In this document: piece after piece, positions 18,034-28,097 of the stretch | Layout of the letters: each line of letters opens with the position of its first letter | How positions within the stretch are numbered: the first letter of the stretch is position 1 | Origin: Parvibaculum sp039973015 | GTDB lineage: Bacteria; Pseudomonadota; Alphaproteobacteria; Parvibaculales; Parvibaculaceae | Length of the DNA: 64,000 nucleotides | Assembly: GCF_039973015.1 (NCBI RefSeq) | Contig: NZ_JBDWLT010000010.1 | Location: forward strand, 248,001-312,000 | Direction: 5' to 3' | Translations under genes and position numbers: made by a program | The notes under the pieces: model-generated | Told to the model about the DNA's origin: nothing | The model's database searches: none | Seen by the model: only the letters and a program-made list of their open reading frames with translations

Positions 18034-18561
18034 ATGACAAACGCGCGGCGCATGCCTATTATGCTCGCGATGACAGACAAGACGACAGCGGCCTTGCGCC
18101 CCGAAGACACACCGAACGATCCCGACCGGATCGAGAATCTCTGCGTCGAAAAGGGAATGCGGATGACGGAACAGCGGCGCGTGATCGCGCGCGTGCTTTC
18201 CCTTGCGCACGACCACCCCGATGTCGAGGAAGTTTACCGCCGCGCGGCGGCGGTCGATAACAAGATTTCGATTGCCACGGTTTACCGGACCGTCCGTCTG
18301 TTCGAGGAGGCGGGCATTCTCGAACGTCACGATTTCCGTGATGGCCGCTCGCGTTACGAACAGGTGCCGGAAGAACATCACGACCACCTGATCGATCTGC
18401 AGACAGGTTCGGTCATCGAATTCCATAACGATGAAATCGAGCGCCTTCAGAAAATCATCGCCCGCGAGCTCGGCTTCGAGCTTGTCGATCATCGTCTTGA
18501 GCTTTATGGCGTACCGCTCAACCGCGAAAAGAAAGCGGACGCAAAGAGCAGCAAAGAGTAG
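18034..18561 (+). CDS. fur: Fur-family metalloregulator (Fur/Mur)
   Basis: 175 residues from 18034; ATGs at 18055 and 18070 are also possible and none has a strong ribosome site. The winged helix includes GMRMTEQRRVIARVL and SIATVYRTVRLFEEAG. The metal-site region is EEHHDHLID. The C-terminal zinc-binding cysteines of many Fur proteins are absent, as in alphaproteobacterial Fur/Mur, several of which respond to manganese. Iron versus manganese cannot be decided here. A second Fur-family gene, Irr-like, is at 41663. Confidence 0.93.
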   Translation: MTNARRMPIMLAMTDKTTAALRPEDTPNDPDRIENLCVEKGMRMTEQRRVIARVLSLAHDHPDVEEVYRRAAAVDNKISIATVYRTVRLFEEAGILERHDFRDGRSRYEQVPEEHHDHLIDLQTGSVIEFHNDEIERLQKIIARELGFELVDHRLELYGVPLNREKKADAKSSKE

Positions 18562-18599
18562 TCCCGCGCCGGTTACGGCGGTGAGGACGGGAGACGCCC

Positions 18600-19460
18600 A
18601 TGGCAACCGCGCGGGCCGCCACGCTTCTGGCAGGCTTCATCCTCTCGGCACTGCTTTTGATGCCGGTGCAATGGCTCGGGCTGAAGCTGAATCTCCCCTA
18701 CGCACGTAAACTGCCGAATCGCTACCACCGTTTCCTCTGTTCGCTGATCGGCATCAGGATCATACGGCGCGGTACGCCTCACGAGGACGGCGCCTGTCTG
18801 ATTGCGGCCAATCATACCTCCTGGCTCGATATTCCGATCGTTGGGGCGCTCACGCCCTGTTCTTTCGTGGCAAAGAGCGAAGTGGCGGGCTGGCCTTTCT
18901 TCGGTACGCTGGCAAAGCTCCAGCAGACGGTTTTCGTGGAGCGTGAGCGGCGCACTCGCACCGCTCATTCCCGTAACGAGATCCATGCCCGCATCGCCGC
19001 TGGCGATCGTCTGGTTCTTTTTCCAGAGGGTACGTCGAGCGACGGCAACCGGGTTCTCTCCTTCAAGAGCGCGCTCATGAGCGTGGCCCAGCTCACCATC
19101 GTCAATGGCGATCAGGACCGGGAGGATGACCTCGTGGTGCAACCGGTTTCAATTGCCTATACGGGCCTCTACGGGATGCCGATGAGCCGCTATTCCCGGC
19201 CTTTCTTCGCCTGGTACGGCGACATGGAGATGTTTCCGCACCTCTGGGAGGCCTTCAAGACGGGCCCCATCGAGGTGACTGTCGAGTATCACCGGCCGGT
19301 GACGATCCGCGAAATAGGCAACCGCAAGGCCCTTGCGGCCTATTGCGAGACTTCGTGCCGACGCGGTGTTGCCGAGGCCTTGGCGGGCCGGTGGGAAGAG
19401 GCTCCGCTGCCTGCGGAGGTGCCCGGGGCCCTTGCCCGACCTCGCGCGGCGGGGGGCTGA
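18600..19460 (+). CDS. 1-acyl-sn-glycerol-3-phosphate acyltransferase (PlsC family)
   Basis: A 286-residue PlsC-family membrane acyltransferase. An N-terminal hydrophobic segment (LLAGFILSALLLMPVQWLGL) precedes the HX4D catalytic motif NHTSWLD and the acceptor-binding motif FPEGTSSDG. It would acylate lysophosphatidate in phospholipid synthesis. The related OlsA (ornithine lipid) cannot be excluded, because in many alphaproteobacteria the gene between fur and miaB is annotated either way. RBS-like GGGAG lies just upstream. Confidence 0.92.
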   Translation: MATARAATLLAGFILSALLLMPVQWLGLKLNLPYARKLPNRYHRFLCSLIGIRIIRRGTPHEDGACLIAANHTSWLDIPIVGALTPCSFVAKSEVAGWPFFGTLAKLQQTVFVERERRTRTAHSRNEIHARIAAGDRLVLFPEGTSSDGNRVLSFKSALMSVAQLTIVNGDQDREDDLVVQPVSIAYTGLYGMPMSRYSRPFFAWYGDMEMFPHLWEAFKTGPIEVTVEYHRPVTIREIGNRKALAAYCETSCRRGVAEALAGRWEEAPLPAEVPGALARPRAAGG

Positions 19461-19552
19461 GCAGTTGACCGCCCTTTCCCTTCCCCGCCTGTCCACGATA
19501 CGTGATAGGCTCTATCCGTTGATTGAGTTCCCCGAGGAGACGAGCGCACACA

Positions 19553-20989
19553 TTGCACGATAATTCCGCGCCATCCCGAGACGTCGCGCTGGACACGGGC
19601 CCCGAGAACGGCCCTGACGAGACGCGCAAGAAAATCTTCGTCAAGACTTATGGCTGCCAGATGAATGTCTATGACTCGGCCCGCATGGTCGATGTCATGG
19701 CGCCCTCCGGCTATACCGAAGTCGATCAACCCGAAGATGCCGACATCGTTATTCTGAATACCTGCCACATCCGCGAAAAGGCGGCTGAAAAGGTCTATTC
19801 GGAACTCGGTCGTCTGCGCGACCTGAAGAAGGAAAAGTCCGGCCGGGGTGAGAACCTCGTGATCGGTGTGGCGGGCTGCGTTGCGCAGGCCGAAGGCGAG
19901 GAAATCCGCCGCCGTGCACCGGCGGTCGATCTCGTGCTCGGTCCCCAGACCTATCATCGTTTGCCCGAATATGTGGGTCGCCTCTCGAACGGCGGGCCGG
20001 GCATTGTCGAGACGGATTTTCCGGCTGACGACAAGTTCGAGGCGCTCCCCGCGCCCGAGCGCCGCAAGACGCTGGCGCGCGGTGCCACCGCCTTCCTCAC
20101 CATCCAGGAAGGCTGCGACAAATTCTGCACCTTCTGCGTTGTGCCCTATACGCGCGGTGCCGAATTCTCGCGGCCGGTGATGCGTATCCTCGACGAGGCG
20201 CGCGCACTGGCGGATGCGGGTGTTCGCGAAATCACGCTGCTCGGCCAGAACGTAAACGCCTATCACGGCGATGACGGCAAGGGTGCGGCCGCATCGCTCG
20301 GACATCTGATCCGCCGTCTGGCCGGGATCGATGGGATAGAGCGGCTTCGTTACACAACGAGCCATCCCCGTGACATGGACGACGAGTTGATCGCCGCCCA
20401 TGCCGAAGTGCCCGAACTCATGCCATATCTGCATTTGCCGGTGCAGTCGGGTTCCGACCGCATTCTCGCCGCGATGAACCGTCGCCACGATGCGGAAAGC
20501 TATATCCGCCTTGTCGAGCGCATTCGCGCCGCCAACCCGGGCATCGCCATGTCTTCCGACTTCATCGTCGGCTTTCCCGGCGAGACGGAACAGGATTTTG
20601 AAGCGACGCTCGCCCTCATCCGCGAGGTCGGTTACGCGCAGGCTTACAGCTTCAAATATAGCCCTCGGCCCGGTACGCCCGCCTCGACAGAAGAGGACCA
20701 GGTGCCGGAAGAGATCAAGAGCGAGCGCCTTCAACGTCTGCAAGCGTTGCTCGGCGAACAGCAGATTGCTTTCAACAAGGCATGTGCTGGCAGCACCATG
20801 TCTGTTCTTTTCGACCGGCGTGGCCGCAGCGAAAGCCAGCTTGTCGGCCGCAGCCCTTATCTCCAGTCGGTTCACATCGATAATGCGCCGGAAAGCCTCT
20901 TCGGGCAGCTCGTCGATGTTGTGATCGAGGAGGGGCACAGAAATTCTCTTCGCGGGCGTCTTCTCGAAAAGGAACCCGCGCCCGCATGA
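19553..20989 (+). CDS. miaB: tRNA-2-methylthio-N6-dimethylallyladenosine synthase
   Basis: A radical-SAM methylthiotransferase modifying A37 of tRNAs. There is no ATG before the first essential cysteine. The TTG at 19553 behind GAGGAGA (19534-19540) is the likely start (478 residues); TTG at 19523 is an alternative. The N-terminal auxiliary-cluster cysteines are in TYGCQMN, NTCHIREKA and VAGCVAQAEG. The radical SAM CxxxCxxC is in GCDKFCTFCVVPYTRG. A TRAM domain lies at the C-terminus. Its neighbours phoH and ybeY are the standard cluster. Confidence 0.96.
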   Translation: MHDNSAPSRDVALDTGPENGPDETRKKIFVKTYGCQMNVYDSARMVDVMAPSGYTEVDQPEDADIVILNTCHIREKAAEKVYSELGRLRDLKKEKSGRGENLVIGVAGCVAQAEGEEIRRRAPAVDLVLGPQTYHRLPEYVGRLSNGGPGIVETDFPADDKFEALPAPERRKTLARGATAFLTIQEGCDKFCTFCVVPYTRGAEFSRPVMRILDEARALADAGVREITLLGQNVNAYHGDDGKGAAASLGHLIRRLAGIDGIERLRYTTSHPRDMDDELIAAHAEVPELMPYLHLPVQSGSDRILAAMNRRHDAESYIRLVERIRAANPGIAMSSDFIVGFPGETEQDFEATLALIREVGYAQAYSFKYSPRPGTPASTEEDQVPEEIKSERLQRLQALLGEQQIAFNKACAGSTMSVLFDRRGRSESQLVGRSPYLQSVHIDNAPESLFGQLVDVVIEEGHRNSLRGRLLEKEPAPA

Positions 20990-21041
20990 CCGGTCGGACG
21001 GTCGCGTTTTGTCCGTGCGAAGAGCACGTTGAAAGGACAGG

Positions 21042-22073
21042 GTGCAGTTGAGTGCAGCAGGTGGCGTAAAGACATCCAGGAGCGAGGCCGGTGGCGACGA
21101 TGCTCTCGTCATCGCCTTCGACGACAATCGTCTCCTCACGGAGCTTTTTGGAACAAACGACAAGAACCTCGCGCGTATCGAACAAGGTCTCGGCATTCTC
21201 GCGACCTCAAGGGGAAACAAGCTTGTCATCACGGGCAATGCGCACGCACGCAATCAGGCAGACCGGGTGTTCCGGGATCTCTATGCGCGCCTCAAATCGG
21301 GGCAGGACGTGAGCCCGGGCGAAGTCGATGGCGCAATCCGTCTGGCGACGGCACCGGACGCAGATCTTGAAAAGCCCCAAGGCGGCTTTGGCCGCCACCA
21401 GATACACACGAAGCGCCGTGTCATCGCCGCCCGCTCGCAGACGCAAGGCACCTATATTGACGCCCTGATGTCGAACGAGCTTGTTTTCGGTGTCGGACCC
21501 GCGGGTACCGGAAAGACCTATCTCGCGGTGGCGGTCGCCGTTTCCATGCTGCTCCAGAAGCGTGTCGACCGGATCATCCTGTCACGTCCCGCTGTGGAAG
21601 CTGGCGAGCGTCTCGGCTTTCTGCCTGGCGATCTGAAAGAGAAGATCGACCCTTATCTCAGGCCGCTCTACGACGCCCTTTACGACACGTTACCTGGCGA
21701 GCAGGCGATGAAGGGTATCGAATCCGGCGAGATCGAAGTGGCGCCGCTGGCCTTCATGCGAGGACGTACCCTTGCCAATTCCTTCGTCATCCTGGACGAG
21801 GCGCAGAATTGTACGCCCGTTCAGATGAAGATGTTCCTGACCCGTTTGGGAGAGAATAGCCGCATGGCGATCACGGGCGATCCAAGCCAGGTCGATCTGC
21901 CGCTCGGGGCAAAATCAGGCCTCAGGGACGCTCTCGATGTGCTTGAAGGCGTGCCGGGCTGCGAGACGGTGCATTTCACCGATGCCGACGTCGTGCGGCA
22001 TCCGCTGGTGACCCGCATCGTGAAGGCGTATAACGCACGGGAACGGGATCTTCTCGGAGACGGCAAAAAATGA
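21042..22073 (+). CDS. PhoH-like ATPase
   Basis: 343 residues from GTG at 21042, preceded by AAAGGA. The P-loop is GVGPAGTGKTYLAVAVAV and the Walker B region is FVILDEAQN. An N-terminal KH-like region precedes the ATPase. PhoH/YbeZ proteins are predicted RNA-associated ATPases that work with YbeY. Here the stop overlaps the ybeY start by 4 bases, supporting co-function. The exact biochemical role is not settled. Confidence 0.94.
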   Translation: MQLSAAGGVKTSRSEAGGDDALVIAFDDNRLLTELFGTNDKNLARIEQGLGILATSRGNKLVITGNAHARNQADRVFRDLYARLKSGQDVSPGEVDGAIRLATAPDADLEKPQGGFGRHQIHTKRRVIAARSQTQGTYIDALMSNELVFGVGPAGTGKTYLAVAVAVSMLLQKRVDRIILSRPAVEAGERLGFLPGDLKEKIDPYLRPLYDALYDTLPGEQAMKGIESGEIEVAPLAFMRGRTLANSFVILDEAQNCTPVQMKMFLTRLGENSRMAITGDPSQVDLPLGAKSGLRDALDVLEGVPGCETVHFTDADVVRHPLVTRIVKAYNARERDLLGDGKK

Positions 22074-22627
22074 ACGACGGCGCCACATCCGGGCGCAAAC
22101 GAAGCGCCAAGAGCCGAAGTCCGGTTTCCGGACTTGAGATCGACGTTCTGCGCGAAGCCGGAGAATGGGAAAGCGGCACGGAGGAAACAGTGCGCCGCGC
22201 AGCCGAGCACGCTTTTGTCGTGACGCGGGGGGGTGACGCAGCGGAACTCTGTATCGTTCTCGCTGACGATGAACTCGTCGCAAAACTCAACAAGGCTTAT
22301 CGCGGCAAGGATGGCCCTACCAACGTGCTGTCTTTTCCTGCCGCTGACATGCCGGATACGGGCGTGCCAGAGGAGGCCTTCAAGCGGAGCGTCCCCCTTC
22401 TCGGCGACGTTGTGCTTGCCCGTGAAACCATTGCCCGTGAGGCCGCCGCCCAGCAGAAAAGTTTCGTGAGCCATCTTTCCCACCTCACGGTCCACGGTGT
22501 TCTCCATCTTCTTGGCCACGACCACCTGGAAGACGCCGAAGCTGAAGACATGGAAGATCTCGAGCGAGACATATTGGAGGATCTCGGCATTCCCGATCCC
22601 TACGCCACCGAGCGCACTGGACACTGA
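22070..22627 (+). CDS. ybeY: Endoribonuclease YbeY (rRNA maturation factor)
   Basis: A 185-residue single-strand endoribonuclease for 16S rRNA 3' maturation and ribosome quality control. The zinc motif H-x3-H-x5-H is intact in HLTVHGVLHLLGHDHLEDAE. Conserved Arg and NVLSFP lie in AYRGKDGPTNVLSFPA. The ATG overlaps the phoH stop (ATGA). Ordinary for the family. Confidence 0.96.
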   Translation: MNDGATSGRKRSAKSRSPVSGLEIDVLREAGEWESGTEETVRRAAEHAFVVTRGGDAAELCIVLADDELVAKLNKAYRGKDGPTNVLSFPAADMPDTGVPEEAFKRSVPLLGDVVLARETIAREAAAQQKSFVSHLSHLTVHGVLHLLGHDHLEDAEAEDMEDLERDILEDLGIPDPYATERTGH

Positions 22628-22646
22628 CGAGAACGCCGAAAGAACC

Positions 22647-23597
22647 ATGGCCGATACAACCGACAGAACTTCATCCGCAAGGGAAGGAACCTCGCGCAAC
22701 CGCTCCCCCTTCGGCTGGTTGCGCGCATTTCTCGGCCTTGCAGGCAATGGCGATAGTTCGCTGCGCGAAAGCCTCGAGGAGGTTATCGAGGAGCATGAGG
22801 ATATGCATCGCGGCTTGACGGCCGAAGAGCGGCATATGCTCGTGAATATTCTCAATTTCGGCGAGCAGCGCGTCGACGATGTGATGGTGCCGCGTGCGGA
22901 TGTTGTCGGTGTCGAAGAAAGTGCCTCGCTTGAGGATGTGTTGCGTCTCTACCGTGAATCGAGCCATTCGCGTATGCCAATCTATCGCGAAACGCTCGAC
23001 GATCCGATCGGCATGGTTCATCTGAAGGACGTGCTGGCATGGTTCGCACCGCTGGAAGGCGACAGTGAAAACGCGGCACCTCATCCGCCTTTTTCTCTTC
23101 GTTCGATCCGGCGTGACGTTCTTTTCGTGCCGCCTTCGATGCCGGCGCTTGATCTTCTTGTGAAAATGCAGGCGACGCGCATTCACCTCGCGCTCGTCAT
23201 TGACGAATATGGCGGCACGGACGGTCTCGTTTCCATCGAGGATCTGGTTGAACAGATCGTGGGCGAGATCGAGGATGAACACGACACGGATAACGGCCCG
23301 GCTCTTGTGCGGCGGGAAGACGGGTCTATCGATGCTGATGCGCGTTGTCCCATCGAAGATCTCGAGGAAATGATCGGATTGAGGCTCGTGGAAGAAGAAA
23401 ATGAGGATGATGTCGATACGCTTGCAGGCCTCGTCTTTTCGTTGCTCGGGCGTGTGCCGCTGCGCGGCGAGCTCGTGCGTCATCCTGCGGGACTCGAATT
23501 TGAAGTGAAGGACGCCGATCCCCGGCGCATCAAGCATATGCGCATACACCTTCTGCCCTTGGTGGAAGAGCCGGCCTCCTCCGGCACGGAAGGCTGA
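22647..23597 (+). CDS. CorC/HlyC-type CBS-domain protein
   Basis: 316 residues from the ATG at 22647, 19 bases after ybeY. The protein has no membrane domain. It contains a CBS pair (DDVMVPRADVVGVEESAS, then HLALVIDEYGGTDGLVSIED) and a C-terminal CorC/HlyC transporter-associated domain (LAGLVFSLLGRVPLRGE). The family is linked to magnesium/cobalt efflux in enterobacteria; 'hemolysin' is a legacy name. Position between ybeY and lnt is conserved. Confidence 0.92.
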   Translation: MADTTDRTSSAREGTSRNRSPFGWLRAFLGLAGNGDSSLRESLEEVIEEHEDMHRGLTAEERHMLVNILNFGEQRVDDVMVPRADVVGVEESASLEDVLRLYRESSHSRMPIYRETLDDPIGMVHLKDVLAWFAPLEGDSENAAPHPPFSLRSIRRDVLFVPPSMPALDLLVKMQATRIHLALVIDEYGGTDGLVSIEDLVEQIVGEIEDEHDTDNGPALVRREDGSIDADARCPIEDLEEMIGLRLVEEENEDDVDTLAGLVFSLLGRVPLRGELVRHPAGLEFEVKDADPRRIKHMRIHLLPLVEEPASSGTEG

Positions 23598-23601
23598 ACC
23601 C

Positions 23602-25275
23602 GTGCAGATAGAGAGTGGTCTTGCGGCGGTGTTGACGCGCGTCTCGCGTTTCGCTTCATGGCTACCGGAATTGCGTGGATGGCCTCGCTATCTCACAGCG
23701 TTCGCTGCGGGTTCGGCAAGTGTGCTTGCCCTTCCGCCCTATGAATTCCTGCCAATCCTTTTCATCACGGTCCCGGTTCTTGTCTGGCTTCTCGATGGTG
23801 TGGGCGAGCCGACGCGCTCGCGGCGGCGCCGTGTCATGTGGCGTGCCGGACTGGTCGGCTGGTGGTTTGGCTTTGGTTATTTTCTTTTCGGACTCTACTG
23901 GATCGGGAACGCCTTCCTTGTCGAGGCGGATAAATTCGCATTCCTGCTCCCGGCAGCCGTAACGCTGCTTCCGGCCGGGCTCGGGCTTTTCACAGGTGCT
24001 GCCGCCGCCCTTGCGCGTCTCTTCTGGTTCCACGGTTACAGACGTGTCGCGGTTCTGGCGGTCTTCTGGACGATTTTCGAATGGCTGCGAGGCCATGTGC
24101 TGACGGGTTTTCCCTGGAACCTGATCGGGGAAAGTTTTGCAGGGTCCAACGCGTTGATGCAGGTTGCCGCTCTTGTCGGGGTCTACGGTCTTTCCTTTGT
24201 CACCATGCTGATTGTCGGCTCTCCCGCGGTTTTCGATACGCGGAGGCCGCAGGCGCAGCGAACATTCGACCGGGAAATCCTGGCCGCCCCCGCCATCGCG
24301 CTGGCAGGACTTGCACTCATCTGGGTGGGTGGCGCCGCGCGGCTTTCATCGGCGGAACTTTCCTATGCGGACGATGTAAACATTCGCATCGTCCATCCCG
24401 ACACGCCCTTCTCGAAAGATTGGGACGACCCCAACCGTGTCCTCACCATTATCGGCCAGTTGTTGCGGATGTCGCGCGAGGCGACGCCCGAGCATCCACA
24501 GGGCATAGATGGCCGCACAATTGTTGTGTGGCCGGAGAATGCGGTGCCCGTCCTTCTCGCCCGCGAGCCTTATGTGCTCGCAGCGATCGGTCGCGTGCTC
24601 CCTGAAGGTGCGCTTCTCGTGACTGGCTCGAACCGTGGCGAGCCCGCACCGGATGGCCCGTCGAACCGCCTGCGCGTTTTCTACAATTCGCTCTATATCG
24701 TGAATTCATCCGGGGAGATCGCCGAAACCTATGACAAGCATCATCTCGTTCCCTTCGGCGAATATGTACCGCTTCGTCATTTGCTCGGACGTATCGGCCT
24801 GAAGAAGATTGTCCAGTTCCAGGGCAGCTTCGAGACCGGCCCCGGGCCGCGCACGCTGGCGCTTGAGAACTTCCCGTCCACGGGCCCGCTTATCTGTTAC
24901 GAGGTGATTTTCCCCGGTGAGGTGGTAGCGCCCGGTGAACGCCCGGCCTGGCTCGTCAACATCACGAACGATGCCTGGTTCGGAGAATCCGCCGGTCCCT
25001 ATCAGCATTTCTCGCAAGTGCGCCTGCGCGCGGTGGAACAGGGCCTGCCGATCGCGCGCTCTGCGAATAGCGGCATTTCGGCTCTGATCGATCCCTATGG
25101 CCGGGTCGTCGAAAGCCTGCCTCTGCACGGACGCGGCGTTATAGATGCGCCCCTTCCCGCAGCGCTTGAACCCACACTGTATGCGCGTCTTGGCGACCTC
25201 TTCCTTCTGCTGCTGCTTGTCGCCGCAGGTGCCGCCGCCTGGTATGGCCGCTCTCACGCCAATGGTCGCCCCTGA
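23602..25275 (+). CDS. lnt: Apolipoprotein N-acyltransferase
   Basis: 557 residues from GTG at 23602, 4 bases after corC. The last step of lipoprotein maturation, at the periplasmic face of the inner membrane. The N-terminal half holds six or more hydrophobic helices. The C-terminal nitrilase-like domain has the Glu-Lys-Cys triad: Glu in VVWPENAVPV, Lys in TYDKHHLVPFGEYVPLR and Cys in PLICYEVIFPG. Length is normal. Confidence 0.96.
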   Translation: MQIESGLAAVLTRVSRFASWLPELRGWPRYLTAFAAGSASVLALPPYEFLPILFITVPVLVWLLDGVGEPTRSRRRRVMWRAGLVGWWFGFGYFLFGLYWIGNAFLVEADKFAFLLPAAVTLLPAGLGLFTGAAAALARLFWFHGYRRVAVLAVFWTIFEWLRGHVLTGFPWNLIGESFAGSNALMQVAALVGVYGLSFVTMLIVGSPAVFDTRRPQAQRTFDREILAAPAIALAGLALIWVGGAARLSSAELSYADDVNIRIVHPDTPFSKDWDDPNRVLTIIGQLLRMSREATPEHPQGIDGRTIVVWPENAVPVLLAREPYVLAAIGRVLPEGALLVTGSNRGEPAPDGPSNRLRVFYNSLYIVNSSGEIAETYDKHHLVPFGEYVPLRHLLGRIGLKKIVQFQGSFETGPGPRTLALENFPSTGPLICYEVIFPGEVVAPGERPAWLVNITNDAWFGESAGPYQHFSQVRLRAVEQGLPIARSANSGISALIDPYGRVVESLPLHGRGVIDAPLPAALEPTLYARLGDLFLLLLLVAAGAAAWYGRSHANGRP

Positions 25276-25412
25276 CGCTCGGGCCGGGCCGGCAGATTGC
25301 ATCCGGATTGGCTGCCAGTGCGGAGTTTTCGCCAATTCCGCTGCAACCTTGATGCGAGGGACGACCTGAAGTTGTAAGCTTCCGGTTCTCTCAATGGCCC
25401 CAAGGCGCAAGC

Positions 25413-25844
25413 GTGACACGTAAATCGCCCAATCCGGTCGACGTTCATGTGGGCAGCAGAGTCCGCATGCAGCGGATGCTTATTGGCATGAGCCAGGAAA
25501 AGCTGGGCGAGGCGCTCGGCCTCACCTTTCAGCAGGTCCAGAAATACGAGAAGGGTACGAACCGCATCGGGGCGAGCAGGCTTTACGAGATTGGCGCGGT
25601 TCTGGGCGTTCCTATCGAGTATTTTTTTGAGGGTCTCGAAAACGGCTCGCTTCAGGGTAGCGAGGGGGGCGAGCGCGCAGGGATCGACCTTTCTCTGCTC
25701 TCGACGGCGGAGGGCATCCAGCTCAACAGCGCCTTTTTTTCCATTTCCGATCCGAAGCTCCGCCGGCGCCTGCTGGAGTTGATAAGGGCTCTCGGCGGGC
25801 AGGGCGATGAGCCCGAAACAGCGGAAATCTCACCAAACCAGTAA
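25413..25844 (+). CDS. XRE-family transcriptional regulator upstream of metK
   Basis: 143 residues from GTG at 25413. One helix-turn-helix domain, about residues 12-66, has MSQEKLGEALGLTFQQVQKY and the YEKGTNRIGASRLYEI continuation. The C-terminal half is unstructured-looking. It sits between lnt and metK, as in many alphaproteobacteria. A palindrome just after its stop (25866-25887) could be its own operator or the end of its transcript. Ligand and targets are unknown. Confidence 0.9.
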   Translation: MTRKSPNPVDVHVGSRVRMQRMLIGMSQEKLGEALGLTFQQVQKYEKGTNRIGASRLYEIGAVLGVPIEYFFEGLENGSLQGSEGGERAGIDLSLLSTAEGIQLNSAFFSISDPKLRRRLLELIRALGGQGDEPETAEISPNQ

Positions 25845-25865
25845 GATTACGGTTAATAATGCAGG

Positions 25866-25892
25866 GATATGCACTTATGTGCATATCTTTTT
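25866..25892 (+). terminator. Perfect palindrome with T-run between the XRE regulator and metK
   Basis: GATATGCAC (25866-25874), loop TTAT, GTGCATATC (25879-25887), then TTTTT (25888-25892). The 9-base stem plus T5 fits an intrinsic terminator for the upstream operon. It is AT-richer than typical terminators and fully symmetric, so a protein operator in the metK leader is an alternative. Confidence 0.65.
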
Positions 25893-26070
25893 GCGTTCTC
25901 CTGTTGACCCCGAATACGATCCTTGCAACAACCAGAGCCGCCGGAACCCGCAGGAATACGCATTTCGCGACACGAGCTACGATGTTGCATCCCGGCACAA
26001 GAACAGCGCGGACCGGCATGCCTGCCGGATCGGGCGCAGAACTCATCTCAGACCCATAAGGGAGAGCAAC

Positions 26071-27240
<1,170 letters not shown>

Positions 27241-27259
27241 CCCGGAACAAGGTGCGTCG

Positions 27260-27964
27260 GTGAAGGGCGAAAGCGAAACGTCACGCCGTCATGTTTACGG
27301 GCGCACCCGCGGCAAGGCTTTGAAGCCGCGTCAGGCGAATTTGATGGAGACCCTCTTTCCGGGGGTCTCCATTTCATTTGGAGAAGGTGTGCTCGATCCG
27401 CGCTCGCTTTTCGGCGAGGTGAAGGAAGTCTGGCTCGAAGTCGGCTTTGGTGGCGGCGAGCATCTCGCGCATCAGGCGGCGATGCACCCGGATACCGGCA
27501 TCATGGGGTGCGAACCTTTCCTGAACGGTGTCGCGAAGCTCGTTTCCGAAATCGACCTTCGAGGTCTTTCCAATGTGCGCATCCTGAATGACGATGCACG
27601 CTTCCTGCTGGAATGCCTCGCACCCGCCTCGCTCGACCGGGCTTTTATTCTCTATCCCGATCCGTGGCCCAAGAAGCGGCACAACAAACGCCGCTTCGTG
27701 AACCCGGAAACCCTCGGATTTCTCGCAAAGGCGCTGAAACCCGGTGGTGAACTGCGTTTTGCCAGCGACATTCCCGACTACATCGCCTGGACCCTTGCCC
27801 ATGTGAGCCGCTTTAATCGGGAGGAGGGCGAAACCTTTTTCTGGACGGCTGTGAGTCCCGCCTGCTGGCGCACACCTTACGAGGGCTGGCCCGGCACCCG
27901 CTACGAAGCGAAAGCGATCCGCGAGGGACGAACCCCCTGCTATCTTTCCTTCCGCCGAATCTGA
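27260..27964 (+). CDS. trmB: tRNA (guanine-N7-)-methyltransferase
   Basis: SAM-dependent m7G46 tRNA methyltransferase. The likely start is GTG 27260 behind GGAACAAGG (27244-27252), giving 234 residues; an upstream in-frame start would overlap metK. The SAM-binding strand is WLEVGFGGGEHLAHQA, and the catalytic/tRNA-binding motif YPDPWPKKRHNKRRF is diagnostic. It lies 19 bases after metK. Confidence 0.94.
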   Translation: MKGESETSRRHVYGRTRGKALKPRQANLMETLFPGVSISFGEGVLDPRSLFGEVKEVWLEVGFGGGEHLAHQAAMHPDTGIMGCEPFLNGVAKLVSEIDLRGLSNVRILNDDARFLLECLAPASLDRAFILYPDPWPKKRHNKRRFVNPETLGFLAKALKPGGELRFASDIPDYIAWTLAHVSRFNREEGETFFWTAVSPACWRTPYEGWPGTRYEAKAIREGRTPCYLSFRRI

Positions 27965-27969
27965 GGCCC

Positions 27970-27999
27970 TTGCTCTTGCGCCCGAAAAGGCGCTATATA
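27970..27999 (+). promoter_or_regulatory. Candidate promoter of the rimP-nusA-infB operon
   Basis: TTGCTC (27970-27975) and TATATA (27994-27999) with an 18-base spacer lie immediately after trmB. They are 30 bases before the leader hairpin at 28029. Match judged by eye. Confidence 0.5.
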
Positions 28000-28028
28000 T
28001 GCACCGACAGATCAGCGACGCTCTAGAG

Positions 28029-28065
28029 AGTGGGCTGTCTCCGGAAACGGGGGCCCGCTTTTTTT
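28029..28065 (+). terminator. Strong intrinsic terminator/attenuator in the rimP leader
   Basis: AGTGGGC (28029-28035) pairs with GCCCGCT (28053-28059) and, inside it, CTCCG (28039-28043) with CGGGG (28048-28052) around a GAAA tetraloop. Seven T follow (28059-28065). It lies between the promoter-like element and the rimP start, so transcription of the operon must read through it. It resembles the rimP-leader class of premature terminators. Confidence 0.85.
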
Positions 28066-28097
28066 GTTATCTGGGCTTCGTAAAACCGCTCTGGAGA

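Noticed and set aside
25893..26070. SAM-II, SAM-V or SAM/SAH riboswitch in the metK leader
   Set aside because: I could not recognise the conserved core or pseudoknot of any of these; a covariance-model search would decide.
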